Assembly (NCBI RefSeq): GCF_000785785.1
Contig: NZ_JRQN01000010.1
Location: forward strand, 1 to 64,000
Direction of reading: 5' to 3'
DNA length: 64,000 bases
From: Streptococcus uberis
Lineage (GTDB): Bacteria > Bacillota > Bacilli > Lactobacillales > Streptococcaceae
Both the position numbers and the translations under genes were made by a program. Below are positions 56,166-64,000 of the stretch, piece after piece. The notes beneath the pieces were generated by a model that made no database searches, was not told where the DNA came from, and was given only the letters and a program-made list of their open reading frames with translations. How positions within the stretch are numbered: position 1 is the stretch's first letter; each line of letters opens with the position of its first letter.

Positions 56166-57476
56166 CTAAGGGGATCTGATAATGACGACTTCTTGAATAA
56201 ACACAGATCCTTCAGCTCTCACATCGTAACTAAAATTGGGGTATTTTTCCACTAGATTAATAAATGTTCTGTGTGCTTTCTCAATCTCTGTTAAGATATA
56301 TTTTCGTTCTTTTGTTTTCAACTTTTCAGCATTTGTTAATACCTTTAACGACACCCAGTTGGGCTTTGACATATCATAGTAAATGTCAATAAAACCATTT
56401 GAAAGATCTTTAGCCATCAAAATAGCTAAATCACCAATTGCTGAAATAATGACAATGTCATCTTTATCTTCTAAAATACGATTCGCCATGTTCCCTTTAA
56501 CTTCAATCACAGGCACTGTACCATTTTGACGAGCCTCATAAATTTTCAATGCTAGGAGGATTTTCATGTCAAAATTATCAATTTTATCTAATTGATCTAG
56601 TCTCAAAAGCGCCTCATAGTCAACTAAATCATCCATTTTCCCCACTATTTGATGATAAACAGGTTTAATAACAGAAAAATCACCACTCTCAATAGCACCT
56701 GATAAACTAATCAAAATATTGTCATAATCATGTCTAAAGGACCTAATATTTTGATAGAGCGTTTCTAAGTATTGGTTGTATTGTTCTAAAAGTTGAATGT
56801 GCTTTTCTTCCTCAAGTTGAATAAGTGTTTTAGTATTTTTTTGAAAATAATGATTTAAAAAAGATAACAGGCAAACAAAGATCATGAAGAAAATCAGAAC
56901 CACTGATTTTTTATAGTCATTCATAGAAGCATCAATTAAAAGAGCAGAGTAGGATAGCGTATAATAGAGGAAAAAAATCAATTCAATCCCTACAATAAAG
57001 CGATTGAAAAGTCTTGTATCAAACCGTAAAAAGATAAAACTATCAATAGAAAAGATTCTAGCCAGATATCTCATTATCGGCACTACTGCTAAATAACTCA
57101 CTATAATGTAGTTATAGTTCTGTTGCACATGACCTACTGAACTATTTACAACGAAAGGAATAATGAAGTATAAACTGATTTTTGCAAATAAATCTGTGAC
57201 CACAACAGGAAACTGTGAAAAGAAAATATGTTGGATAATGTTATCTTTAGGATACTTTATATAATGATAAACAAACATCATTAAGGGCTCTACAAGCAAA
57301 TAATAACTGCCAATAAATCCTATTATAGTCATTTCAAACAAGACAAAAAGACTAATTTGCCCCCATGGAATCTTTCGATTTTTCCGATCTACTGAATACT
57401 CCATGTCAAAAAAGACAAACCATGCCACGCCAAATCTGACAACAAAAACTAATATTAATGATAATGAATTTGGCAT
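56166..57476 (-). CDS. additional AgrC-type sensor, histidine present but ATPase degenerate
   Basis: 436 residues. Helices to about 205, a coiled coil, then IRSFRHDYDNILISL with an ideal phospho-acceptor His249. The ATPase part has SAIGDLAILMAKD where the N-box should be (no Asn) and no glycine-rich lid. It is therefore an acceptor-type partner, mirror image of the next gene. First gene of the kinase cluster; AAGGGA precedes the ATG. Confidence 0.75.
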   Translation of the reverse strand: MPNSLSLILVFVVRFGVAWFVFFDMEYSVDRKNRKIPWGQISLFVLFEMTIIGFIGSYYLLVEPLMMFVYHYIKYPKDNIIQHIFFSQFPVVVTDLFAKISLYFIIPFVVNSSVGHVQQNYNYIIVSYLAVVPIMRYLARIFSIDSFIFLRFDTRLFNRFIVGIELIFFLYYTLSYSALLIDASMNDYKKSVVLIFFMIFVCLLSFLNHYFQKNTKTLIQLEEEKHIQLLEQYNQYLETLYQNIRSFRHDYDNILISLSGAIESGDFSVIKPVYHQIVGKMDDLVDYEALLRLDQLDKIDNFDMKILLALKIYEARQNGTVPVIEVKGNMANRILEDKDDIVIISAIGDLAILMAKDLSNGFIDIYYDMSKPNWVSLKVLTNAEKLKTKERKYILTEIEKAHRTFINLVEKYPNFSYDVRAEGSVFIQEVVIIRSP

Positions 57477-57576
57477 CTCATTTTCCCTTCTCTCTCATCT
57501 CCCCTAAATCATACTATACCTCTTTAGTTTAAGCAAATAGTTGTTTTAATTTTTTTGAATTTTTATAACATAATTA

Positions 57577-57605
57577 AAACCCACTTGTTCCAGACAAATG
57601 GGTTT
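57577..57605 (-). terminator. terminator after gltX
   Basis: AAACCCATTTGT and ACAAGTGGGTTT pair with one mismatch around a 5-base loop, followed by TT on the minus strand. Confidence 0.7.
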
Positions 57606-57612
57606 GTTCTGA

Positions 57613-59057
57613 TTAGAGCATTTTGTCAATATGTTCGATTGATTTATCACGCCCCAAAAGATAGATTGTGTTTGGTAATTCTGGCCCATGCATTTCACCA
57701 GAAACGGCAATCCGAATCGGCATGAAGAGATTTTTCCCTTTAATGCCTGTTTCTTTTTGGACAGCTTTGATTTGTGGGAAAATGTTTTCTGGTTGAAACT
57801 CTTCATCTGTCATCGCTGCTAATTTTTCTTTAAACGCTTTTAAGACAGTTGGTACTGTTTCGCCAGCCATGACTTCTTGTTCTGCTTCAGTCAACTCTGG
57901 AAAATCAGCAAAGAATAAGTCAGTCAAAGGCACAATTTCGTCCGCAGATTTTAATTGTGGCTGATACAATTCAACTAATTTTTCTGCTTTTTCGTTTAAT
58001 CGCCCTGCTTCTTCCAAGAAAGGTTTGCAGAGAGCAAAAACAGTTTGGAAATCTGAATGTTTGAGGTACTCATTGCTCATCCAATCCATTTTCTTCTGAT
58101 CGAAGGCAGCAGGAGACTTACTAAGACGATTTTCATCAAATAGATCAATTAATTCTTGGCGACTGAAGATTTCATCTTCACCACCAGGATTCCAGCCCAG
58201 CAAAGCTATGAAGTTGAAAACTGATTCTGGAAGGTAACCTTTTTTGCGATAGTCTTCAATAAATTGAAGTGTGTTAGTATCACGTTTAGACAGTTTTTTC
58301 CCTGTTTCAGAATTGATGATCAGAGTCATATGACCAAATTCTGGCGCGTCCCATCCCAGTGCTTCATAAATCATCAATTGTTTTGGTGTGTTTGCGATAT
58401 GATCATCCCCTCGGATGACATGTGAAATCTGCATATCATGATCATCAACAACTACCGCGAAGTTATATGTTGGGTAGCCATCTTTTTTCTGAATAACCCA
58501 ATCGCCACCAATATTGCCACCTTCAAAGCTAATCTCACCTTTAACCATATCAGTCCATTGGTAGATACCAGACTCATTAACAGAAAGACGCACTGTTGGA
58601 ATAATACCCGCAGCTTCTCGTTCTGCAATGTAAGCAGCTTTTTCATCAGCTGACATACCAATAAATTCATTGATATAACGAGGTGTTTCGCCGGCTGCTT
58701 CTTGACGTTCACGTTCAATTGCTAATTCTTCTTCCGTGACATAGGATTTGTAGGCCTTACCTTCAGCTAATAATTGATCAATGTATTTTTGATAAAGTTC
58801 TAGACGTTCAGATTGACGGTAATTTTCATGAGTTTCTGGACTTTCATCCCAATCCATTCCTAACCATTTTAAGTTCTCAAGTTGAGAACGTTCACCGTCT
58901 TCAACGTGACGTTTACGGTCAGTATCTTCAATACGGATGATAAAGTCTCCACCATGATGGCGAGCATAGAGGTAGTTAAATAGGGCTGTACGGGCATTCC
59001 CGATATGTAGAAGCCTGTTGGACTTGGTGCATAACGCACACGAATTGGTTTAGACAT
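57613..59057 (-). CDS. gltX: glutamyl-tRNA synthetase, frameshifted as sequenced
   Basis: Charges tRNA-Glu (and in Gram-positives tRNA-Gln before amidation). The start [15 protein letters not shown] is normal, then the frame breaks near 59005-59015; adding one base restores the [15 protein letters not shown] segment with the HIGH-like motif, and the rest is intact (KLSKRDTN is the KMSKS-like motif). Joined length is about 481 residues, as expected. The enzyme is essential, so the one-base loss is probably a sequencing error. Confidence 0.93.
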
Positions 59058-59169
59058 TCTTCTTCTCCTATTACATATATCACTCAGAAACCTGTGGCAC
59101 GAAAAATAAGCAACAAATAATGATTTGAGCTTGCCAGGACCTTTTCAGACTTCTTCTAAAATCTTTCTT

Positions 59170-59178
59170 ATTATAGCA
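59170..59178 (-). promoter_or_regulatory. gltX promoter (extended -10)
   Basis: Minus-strand TGCTATAAT is an extended -10 about 115 bases before gltX. The leader shows no T-box-like conserved sequence. Confidence 0.5.
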
Positions 59179-59201
59179 TATTTTGGACGCATAGGCGAAA
59201 A

Positions 59202-59224
59202 AAATCAGCCCAAAAAGGCTGATT
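59202..59224 (-). terminator. terminator after the AIM24 gene
   Basis: AATCAGCC and GGCTGATT pair around a 6-base loop, followed by seven T residues on the minus strand. Confidence 0.8.
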
Positions 59225-59238
59225 CTATGTTATTTTGA

Positions 59239-59949
59239 CTAATTTGAGCCGGTTGGCAAATAACGTTTAAGAGCTCCAGCAAATTGCTCAAGGTTAAGGC
59301 TTTGGATATAAATTTCGCCATGACCTCTAAAGGTATTAACAACACCTTCACCAGTACCTATAGATTGCATGAATCCATTTTCCAAATGAATATCATAATC
59401 AAGTTCTCTGCTCCATGCTACAACATGGGCATTATCAATAGTCATTGTGCCGCCATCAAGTGTGATTTTCTTAATAGATCCAAACGAGTTAGCAAGTAAG
59501 GTACCATGACCTTCAGTTGTCATTACAAAAAGTCCGCCTTGACCACCAAAGAGTGCTTTACCAATATTTTGACGTTCCATTTTGTACTGAGCTGAACCAT
59601 CTAGGGCTAGAAAGGCACCATCATTTAGACGATATTGATTTTCCCCTAGTTCTAAAGCAATAACCTGTCCTGGTGTATTAGGTGCTAAGGCTAATTTACC
59701 AACTCCATTTGACATGGCTTGTGTAATGAACATTGATTCACCAGAAACCATGGAACGGCCGATGGCTCCAACTAATTTTCCTAAACCAGATCCCTGACCA
59801 TTCAACTTGGTATTTAAGGTCACATTTTCAGTATGATACACCATACTCCCTTGTTGAAGGTAAATAGACTCTTCATTTTCCAATTCAATTTCAACCAATG
59901 GAAATTGCATGTCTTGATCAATTGTAAACCTCATCCTATTGTCCATCAT
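59239..59949 (-). CDS. AIM24 family protein
   Basis: 236 residues of beta-rich sequence with AIM24 features: IYLQQGSMVYHTENVTLNTK, SMFITQAMSNGVGKLALAP, GQGGLFVMTTEGHGTLLANS and VVNTFRGHGEIYIQSL. Bacterial members are soluble and of unknown function; the eukaryotic name giver is mitochondrial. AAGGAG precedes the ATG; a second ATG follows directly. Located between gltX and carbonic anhydrase as in S. pyogenes relatives. Confidence 0.8.
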   Translation of the reverse strand: MMDNRMRFTIDQDMQFPLVEIELENEESIYLQQGSMVYHTENVTLNTKLNGQGSGLGKLVGAIGRSMVSGESMFITQAMSNGVGKLALAPNTPGQVIALELGENQYRLNDGAFLALDGSAQYKMERQNIGKALFGGQGGLFVMTTEGHGTLLANSFGSIKKITLDGGTMTIDNAHVVAWSRELDYDIHLENGFMQSIGTGEGVVNTFRGHGEIYIQSLNLEQFAGALKRYLPTGSN

Positions 59950-60075
59950 CTTGCTCTCCTTTTGTATTATCTCGTTGATACAAACATTATATCGCTTTCT
60001 TTATTATTTGTCTAATATTTTCAGAATTCTACATCATAAAAACGAGCTAAAAATCAGCTCTGCAAAAATTATTAA

Positions 60076-60573
60076 TTATTTCATTACTGGTGTCATTCGA
60101 CCACTGTCAACATCATAGACCGCGCCATTGATCACAATATCTTCAGGGATTAAAGGTGATTTTCTGAGAAGAGCCATGTCTTCGCGGACGCTATCTTCCA
60201 CATCCTGAAAAGGAAGAAAATCGCGACCTGTCACATCTACGCCTAACTCTTGATGAATGTGGGCAGCAAAACTCTCATTGGTAAAGGTTTGGGCTCCACA
60301 GTCGGTATGGTGTAGGACAACAATCTCACGCGTTCCCATCTGTTGCTGTGAAATGGTAAGGGAGCGAATCATATCGTCAGTCACGCGACCACCGGCATTC
60401 CGTAATATATGGGCGTCTCCAAGTGCTAGGCCAAGAGCATGAGCTACGTGAAGGCGGGAATCCATACAAGTTACAATAGCTACCTTTGTTTTTGGTTTGT
60501 TGGGTAAATGAATCGTCCCGTGCTCCTCTACGTAAGCCTTATTTGCAAGCATAAATTGTTCAAAGTATGACAT
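60076..60573 (-). CDS. beta-class carbonic anhydrase
   Basis: About 165 residues. It interconverts CO2 and bicarbonate. Zinc ligands are visible in VTCMDSR (Cys, Asp) and LHHTDCGAQ (His, Cys), and ILRNAGGRV is the family's structural motif. The second of two adjacent ATGs fits the AGGAGG better. Its position between radA and gltX is conserved in streptococci. Confidence 0.92.
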   Translation of the reverse strand: MSYFEQFMLANKAYVEEHGTIHLPNKPKTKVAIVTCMDSRLHVAHALGLALGDAHILRNAGGRVTDDMIRSLTISQQQMGTREIVVLHHTDCGAQTFTNESFAAHIHQELGVDVTGRDFLPFQDVEDSVREDMALLRKSPLIPEDIVINGAVYDVDSGRMTPVMK

Positions 60574-60713
60574 CATTCCTCCTAATTATCCTCAAAACAA
60601 GTTTGATGATTAAACTATCTTAAGCTTATCATGAATTGAAATAAAAGTCAGAATTTCTAACTAGAACTTTTAAAAAGTTCGGAAAATGAAAATCTCCCTT
60701 ATCGGATGGTCTC

Positions 60714-62078
60714 TTATTTCGGAAATACGGCAGCCAAGACTTGTCCAACCGTCGCAACCCCAACAACCTCAATCCCATCAGGAATCTTAATGCCCTGCAA
60801 AGAATTTTTCGGCGCATAGATTTTGGTGAAACCTAGTTTAGCAGCTTCATTAATCCGTTGTTCGATTCGCGTCACGCGACGAATTTCGCCTGTCAAACCA
60901 ATTTCACCCAAAAATGCTTCTTGAGGATTGGTTGGCTTTTCCTCATAGCTGGACGCAATAGCCACCGCGACAGCCAAATCAATAGCTGGTTCATCCAGCT
61001 TGACACCTCCAGCAGACTTAAGATAGGCGTCCTGATTTTGCAAGAGTAGTCCACAGCGTTTTTCCAAAACAGCCATAATTAAACTGACCCTGTTAAAATC
61101 CAAACCGGTCGTCGTCCGTCTGGCATTACCAAAAACAGTTGGTGTCACCAATGATTGAACTTCTGCAAGAATTGGTCGACTGCCTTCCATGGTGACGACG
61201 ATAGCAGAGCCGGTAGCCCCATCTAAGCGTTCTTCTAAGAAAACTTGACTTGGATTCAAAACTTCAACTAAACCAGCAGATTGCATCTCGAAAATACCAA
61301 TTTCATTGGTTGAGCCAAATCGGTTTTTAACCGCACGCAAAATCCTGAAGGTATGATGCCTTTCCCCTTCAAAATAGAGAACAGTATCCACCATATGTTC
61401 CAGCATCCGCGGACCAGCTAGTGTGCCTTCTTTAGTGACATGCCCCACTATAAAGGTCGCAATATTATTGGTCTTAGCTAACTGCATCAGTTCTGCTGTT
61501 ACTTCTCTGACCTGACTTACTGAGCCCTGAATCCCTGATATTTCTGGACTCATCATTGTCTGAATGGAGTCAATAATCAAGAAATCTGGCTGAAGCCGTT
61601 CCACTTCAAGTCGGACGTTCTCCATATTAGTCTCAGCATAAAGATAGAACTCATTGTCGATATCTCCAAGACGTTCGCTGCGTAATTTAATCTGCTCCGC
61701 TGATTCTTCCCCAGAAACATACAGAACGGTTCCTTTATTTGCCAACTGTGTCGAAACCTGCAACAAAAGAGTTGATTTCCCAATCCCAGGGTCCCCACCA
61801 ATTAAAATCATGCTTCCTGGAACAACACCGCCCCCAAGCACCCGATTAAACTCATCCATATCAGTTTGCGTGCGAGCATAGTGAATGTTATCAACATCTT
61901 TTAGCTTAACAGGTCGTGATTTCTCACCCGACAAACTAACACGCGCATTCTTAACTTCCTTAACTTCAACTTCCTCTACAAAAGACGACCAAGAAGAACA
62001 GTTAGGACAACGACCTAGATATTTAGGTGACTGATAGCCACATTCCTGACAAACAAATGTTGTCTTTTTCTTTGCCAT
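60714..62078 (-). CDS. radA: DNA repair protein RadA
   Basis: 454 residues. An N-terminal zinc finger [18 protein letters not shown] (10-27), a RecA-like core with Walker [11 protein letters not shown] (about 94-103), the RadA motif [11 protein letters not shown], and a C-terminal Lon-protease-like domain (about 290-454). RadA helps branch migration and D-loop extension in repair and transformation. It is downstream of dut, 42 bases apart. Confidence 0.95.
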   Translation of the reverse strand: MAKKKTTFVCQECGYQSPKYLGRCPNCSSWSSFVEEVEVKEVKNARVSLSGEKSRPVKLKDVDNIHYARTQTDMDEFNRVLGGGVVPGSMILIGGDPGIGKSTLLLQVSTQLANKGTVLYVSGEESAEQIKLRSERLGDIDNEFYLYAETNMENVRLEVERLQPDFLIIDSIQTMMSPEISGIQGSVSQVREVTAELMQLAKTNNIATFIVGHVTKEGTLAGPRMLEHMVDTVLYFEGERHHTFRILRAVKNRFGSTNEIGIFEMQSAGLVEVLNPSQVFLEERLDGATGSAIVVTMEGSRPILAEVQSLVTPTVFGNARRTTTGLDFNRVSLIMAVLEKRCGLLLQNQDAYLKSAGGVKLDEPAIDLAVAVAIASSYEEKPTNPQEAFLGEIGLTGEIRRVTRIEQRINEAAKLGFTKIYAPKNSLQGIKIPDGIEVVGVATVGQVLAAVFPK

Positions 62079-62120
62079 AATTTGGCCTCTCTTTTTTTAA
62101 ATTGCTGTGCAGACGCAAAA

Positions 62121-62563
62121 CTAGCGTCCTGTTGAACCAAAGCCACCAGTACGAACACCATCAGCTTGATCACCGTCAACAAGTAAAAACGGTACAAAAA
62201 CAGCTTGGACGATCCGTTCTAAAGGTTCCAAAGTGACTATTTGGTCGCTGATGTTCTTCATTTGAGCAAAGATGTGCCCCTCATTGTCAGGATTTCCATA
62301 GTAATCACCATCAATAACACCCACAGAATTAATAAGAACTAACCCTTTTTTACGAGGATTTGATGAGCGGTCAAATAAAAAAAGGACTTCTCCTGGTTGC
62401 ATATAGCTTTAACCCCAGTTGGCACCAACTTAATTTCACCCGGTGCAACAGTGATAGACTCCGCCACTTTCAAGTCATAACCAGCTGCATGTACTGTCTC
62501 ACGTTTTGGTAATAAATTCTCATCTGAAAATTTGCTAACTAATTCAAAACCACGATTTTTCAT
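62121..62563 (-). CDS. dut: dUTPase, frameshifted as sequenced
   Basis: Hydrolyses dUTP to dUMP, keeping uracil out of DNA. The start MKNRGFELVSKFSDENLLPKR and AAGYDLKVAE are in one frame; after TGVKA the frame breaks (near 62400-62405) and PGEVLFLFDRSSNPRKKG, VGVIDGDYYG and the C-terminal GGFGSTGR continue in another. Adding one T gives TGVKAYMQPGEV, the normal family text, for about 147 residues. The P-loop-like end is intact. Probably a sequencing error. It sits immediately beside an integrase, so its upstream region is supplied by the element. Confidence 0.87.
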
Positions 62564-62659
62564 TATGTTTTATCTCTTTCTTTCTATAAATACTTTTATA
62601 TCAACGTTTCTAAGACCTCTATATTATGAGGTTTATTTTTTTGTGTACCTTTTTTCGTA

Positions 62660-63805
62660 CTAAATACTATTTATTGCTTTTTCAAAGTATGAAACTGCTT
62701 CTTTCTCTTTATCTTTTGATAAATGAGAATAGACATCTAAAGTCATGGCAATATTTGAATGACCTAGTCTATATTGTAACTCTTTATAAGAAATCCCTGC
62801 ATTCAATAACAAGCTAGCGTGTGTATGCCTAAAAGCGTGAAATGTAAAGCGAGGGATTCCTAGTTTTTCGCACCTACTATTTAAGTTATTTTGTAAGGTC
62901 AAGCGTGATAAGTATTCTCTTGTAGGAGTTGCAAAAACAACTTTTGGAACGCCACCGCCTGCCTCATGGAATAACTGTCTTTGTCGTACCTGGTATAACT
63001 TCAAGAGATTTACCGTCTCTTTATCAATACTTATTTGGCGCGTGCCTGCCTTTGTTTTAGTGGTGCTTACTATTCTTAACTCTTGGCTAAAACTCTTGTT
63101 AATGTTTAATGTGGCGTTCTCTAGGTCAATATCAGACCATTCAAGAGCGATAGACTCACCAATACGTAAACCAGTAGCAAGTAACAACTTATAAAAGACA
63201 TATTCCACATGGTAACGGTAACGCCTTAATGATTGCTTTTCCATGAAGTTAAGTAATGTTTTTAGGTCGTCTGTATCAATAAATTTAACACTATCACGCC
63301 CCGCCTTTTGTTTCTTCGGTAGGATAATATCACGCGCAGGGTTAAACGGTATTAAGTTTAATGATACCCCATACTGTAATATCCGAGAATTAATTGAGTT
63401 AACCGTCCTGAAATTAACTAGCTTATTAGTTAGGTCATTTACAAAAGATTGGATATCTGTATTAGATATTTTATCAAGTTTCATTTTACCAAAGTAAGGT
63501 AATAGGTGGCAATTAATCAATCGATTAGTTACTCTATATGTTTGAGGTTTAATAGTAAGTTTGTAATTTTCAAGCCATAAATCAACAAGCTGGCTATAAG
63601 TTTTAACTTGAACTTTCTTTGAAACAGTCTCACCATTGGCCAGAAACTCATACTTAGCTAGCTTTATATTATTTTTTAACTCTTTTTTGGTTCGTCCTGA
63701 TACACTAGTTCTCGCTTTCTTACCAGTGACAGAATCAACACCTAGATAAACTTGTGAGCGGTACATTATTGTACCGTCTTTCTTTTTGTATTCTGTTATC
63801 TTCAT
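62660..63805 (-). CDS. int: tyrosine recombinase/integrase
   Basis: About 381 residues. An N-terminal AP2-like arm-binding region (KITEYKKKDGTIMYRSQVYLG), a core-binding SAM-like domain (about 65-150), and the catalytic domain with Arg in GLRIGESIALEWSD, the HAFRHTHASLL box and the nucleophile Tyr in LDVYSHLSKDKEKE. I chose the ATG at 63805, with GAGG upstream, over a frame opening at 63907. Phage and ICE integrases of Gram-positives look like this; it marks the end of an element integrated beside dut. Confidence 0.9.
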   Translation of the reverse strand: MKITEYKKKDGTIMYRSQVYLGVDSVTGKKARTSVSGRTKKELKNNIKLAKYEFLANGETVSKKVQVKTYSQLVDLWLENYKLTIKPQTYRVTNRLINCHLLPYFGKMKLDKISNTDIQSFVNDLTNKLVNFRTVNSINSRILQYGVSLNLIPFNPARDIILPKKQKAGRDSVKFIDTDDLKTLLNFMEKQSLRRYRYHVEYVFYKLLLATGLRIGESIALEWSDIDLENATLNINKSFSQELRIVSTTKTKAGTRQISIDKETVNLLKLYQVRQRQLFHEAGGGVPKVVFATPTREYLSRLTLQNNLNSRCEKLGIPRFTFHAFRHTHASLLLNAGISYKELQYRLGHSNIAMTLDVYSHLSKDKEKEAVSYFEKAINSI

Positions 63806-63907
63806 ATTCTTACCTCGATCTAACCACCCACAAGCAAGTAAAGGAATTAGATAGGTAAAGTCAGTAATTGGCGTTACTGAAAATAGAAAAATGTTAAGTT
63901 TATTCAA

Positions 63908-64000
63908 TTAACTATGATTTTCAGTTAATTTCTTTATCTGTTTTTCAAAATCAGAGTTAATTTTCTGTGTCTTATTAAATTCCACATATTCACGACTAGC
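63908..64000 (-). CDS. partial gene of the integrated element (C-terminal 30 residues)
   Basis: An open frame runs in from the window edge and ends at 63908-63910, reading ...ASREYVEFNKTQKINSDF and ending KKLTENHS. It is highly charged and not recognised. It lies about 100 bases upstream of int in the same direction, so it is likely an element gene. Confidence 0.5.
   Translation of the reverse strand, partial: ASREYVEFNKTQKINSDFEKQIKKLTENHS

Noticed and set aside
50823-57540. Peptide pheromone gene for the fas sensors
   Set aside because: I looked for a short frame with a double-glycine leader or AgrD-like sequence and saw none with a ribosome site.
59058-59165. T-box riboswitch in the gltX leader
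   Set aside because: The leader is short and lacks the conserved T-box sequence and antiterminator arrangement.

Overview
This window is chromosomal DNA from an AT-rich Firmicute, almost certainly a Streptococcus of the pyogenic group. The evidence is the mixture of streptococcal gene orders (glnR-glnA, rpsL-rpsG-fusA, gap-pgk, rsmA/rsgA/rpe/thiN/rmuC/yhaM/purR, rnpA-yidC-jag, gltX-cah-radA-dut) and above all a fas locus (AgrC-type sensor proteins, LytTR regulator, fasX small RNA) between gltX and rnpA, as in S. pyogenes. The species cannot be fixed from sequence reading alone.

Layout. 0-6 kb: oligopeptide ABC transporter (oppA-B-C-D-F). 6-8.4 kb: glutamine synthetase with its GlnR repressor and a near-perfect GlnR operator. 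8.4-9.2 kb: a strange stretch holding copies of the pgk 3' end. 9.2-15 kb: pgk, gap, fusA, rpsG, rpsL. 15-24 kb: a large secreted coiled-coil/CAP-like surface protein, purR and housekeeping genes up to rsgA. 24-32.4 kb: an accessory block inserted between rsgA and rsmA, which carries a drug exporter with its DUF4811 partner, a catabolic ornithine carbamoyltransferase/carbamate kinase/YfcC antiporter operon with a cre site, and a divergent GlnK/GlnL-like two-component system. 32.4-35 kb: rsmA, rnmV, tatD. 35-38.3 kb: a minimal N-acetylmannosamine locus (NanR-like regulator, PTS transporter, nanE). 38.5 kb: rpmH. 39.5-42.6 kb: a three-gene membrane glycosylation cassette. 43-47 kb: mntH and an ABC transporter/LytTR/DUF3021 operon. 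47-50 kb: a possibly leaderless SRPBCC gene, jag, yidC, rnpA. 50-57.5 kb: an argG-argH deletion remnant, fasX, fasA and four sensor-kinase genes. 57.6-62.6 kb: gltX, an AIM24 protein, carbonic anhydrase, radA, dut. 62.6 kb to the end: a tyrosine integrase and the tail of a second gene, the edge of an integrated element.

The most striking feature is the enlarged fas locus. It has four AgrC-like sensor proteins: two keep the phospho-acceptor histidine but have lost ATPase motifs, and two keep the ATPase motifs but have valine in place of the histidine. This suggests obligate heteromeric kinases. The fasX promoter carries a LytTR-type direct repeat with 21-bp spacing.

Nitrogen and arginine metabolism also stand out. 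argGH is a fused remnant, while a citrulline-degrading operon without arcA sits beside a glutamine-sensor-like two-component system.

Six genes (oppA, fusA, fasA, one fas kinase, gltX, dut) carry single-base frameshifts. Three of them are essential in related bacteria, so sequencing error is likelier than real loss. No rRNA, tRNA, CRISPR array or intact insertion sequence was seen.
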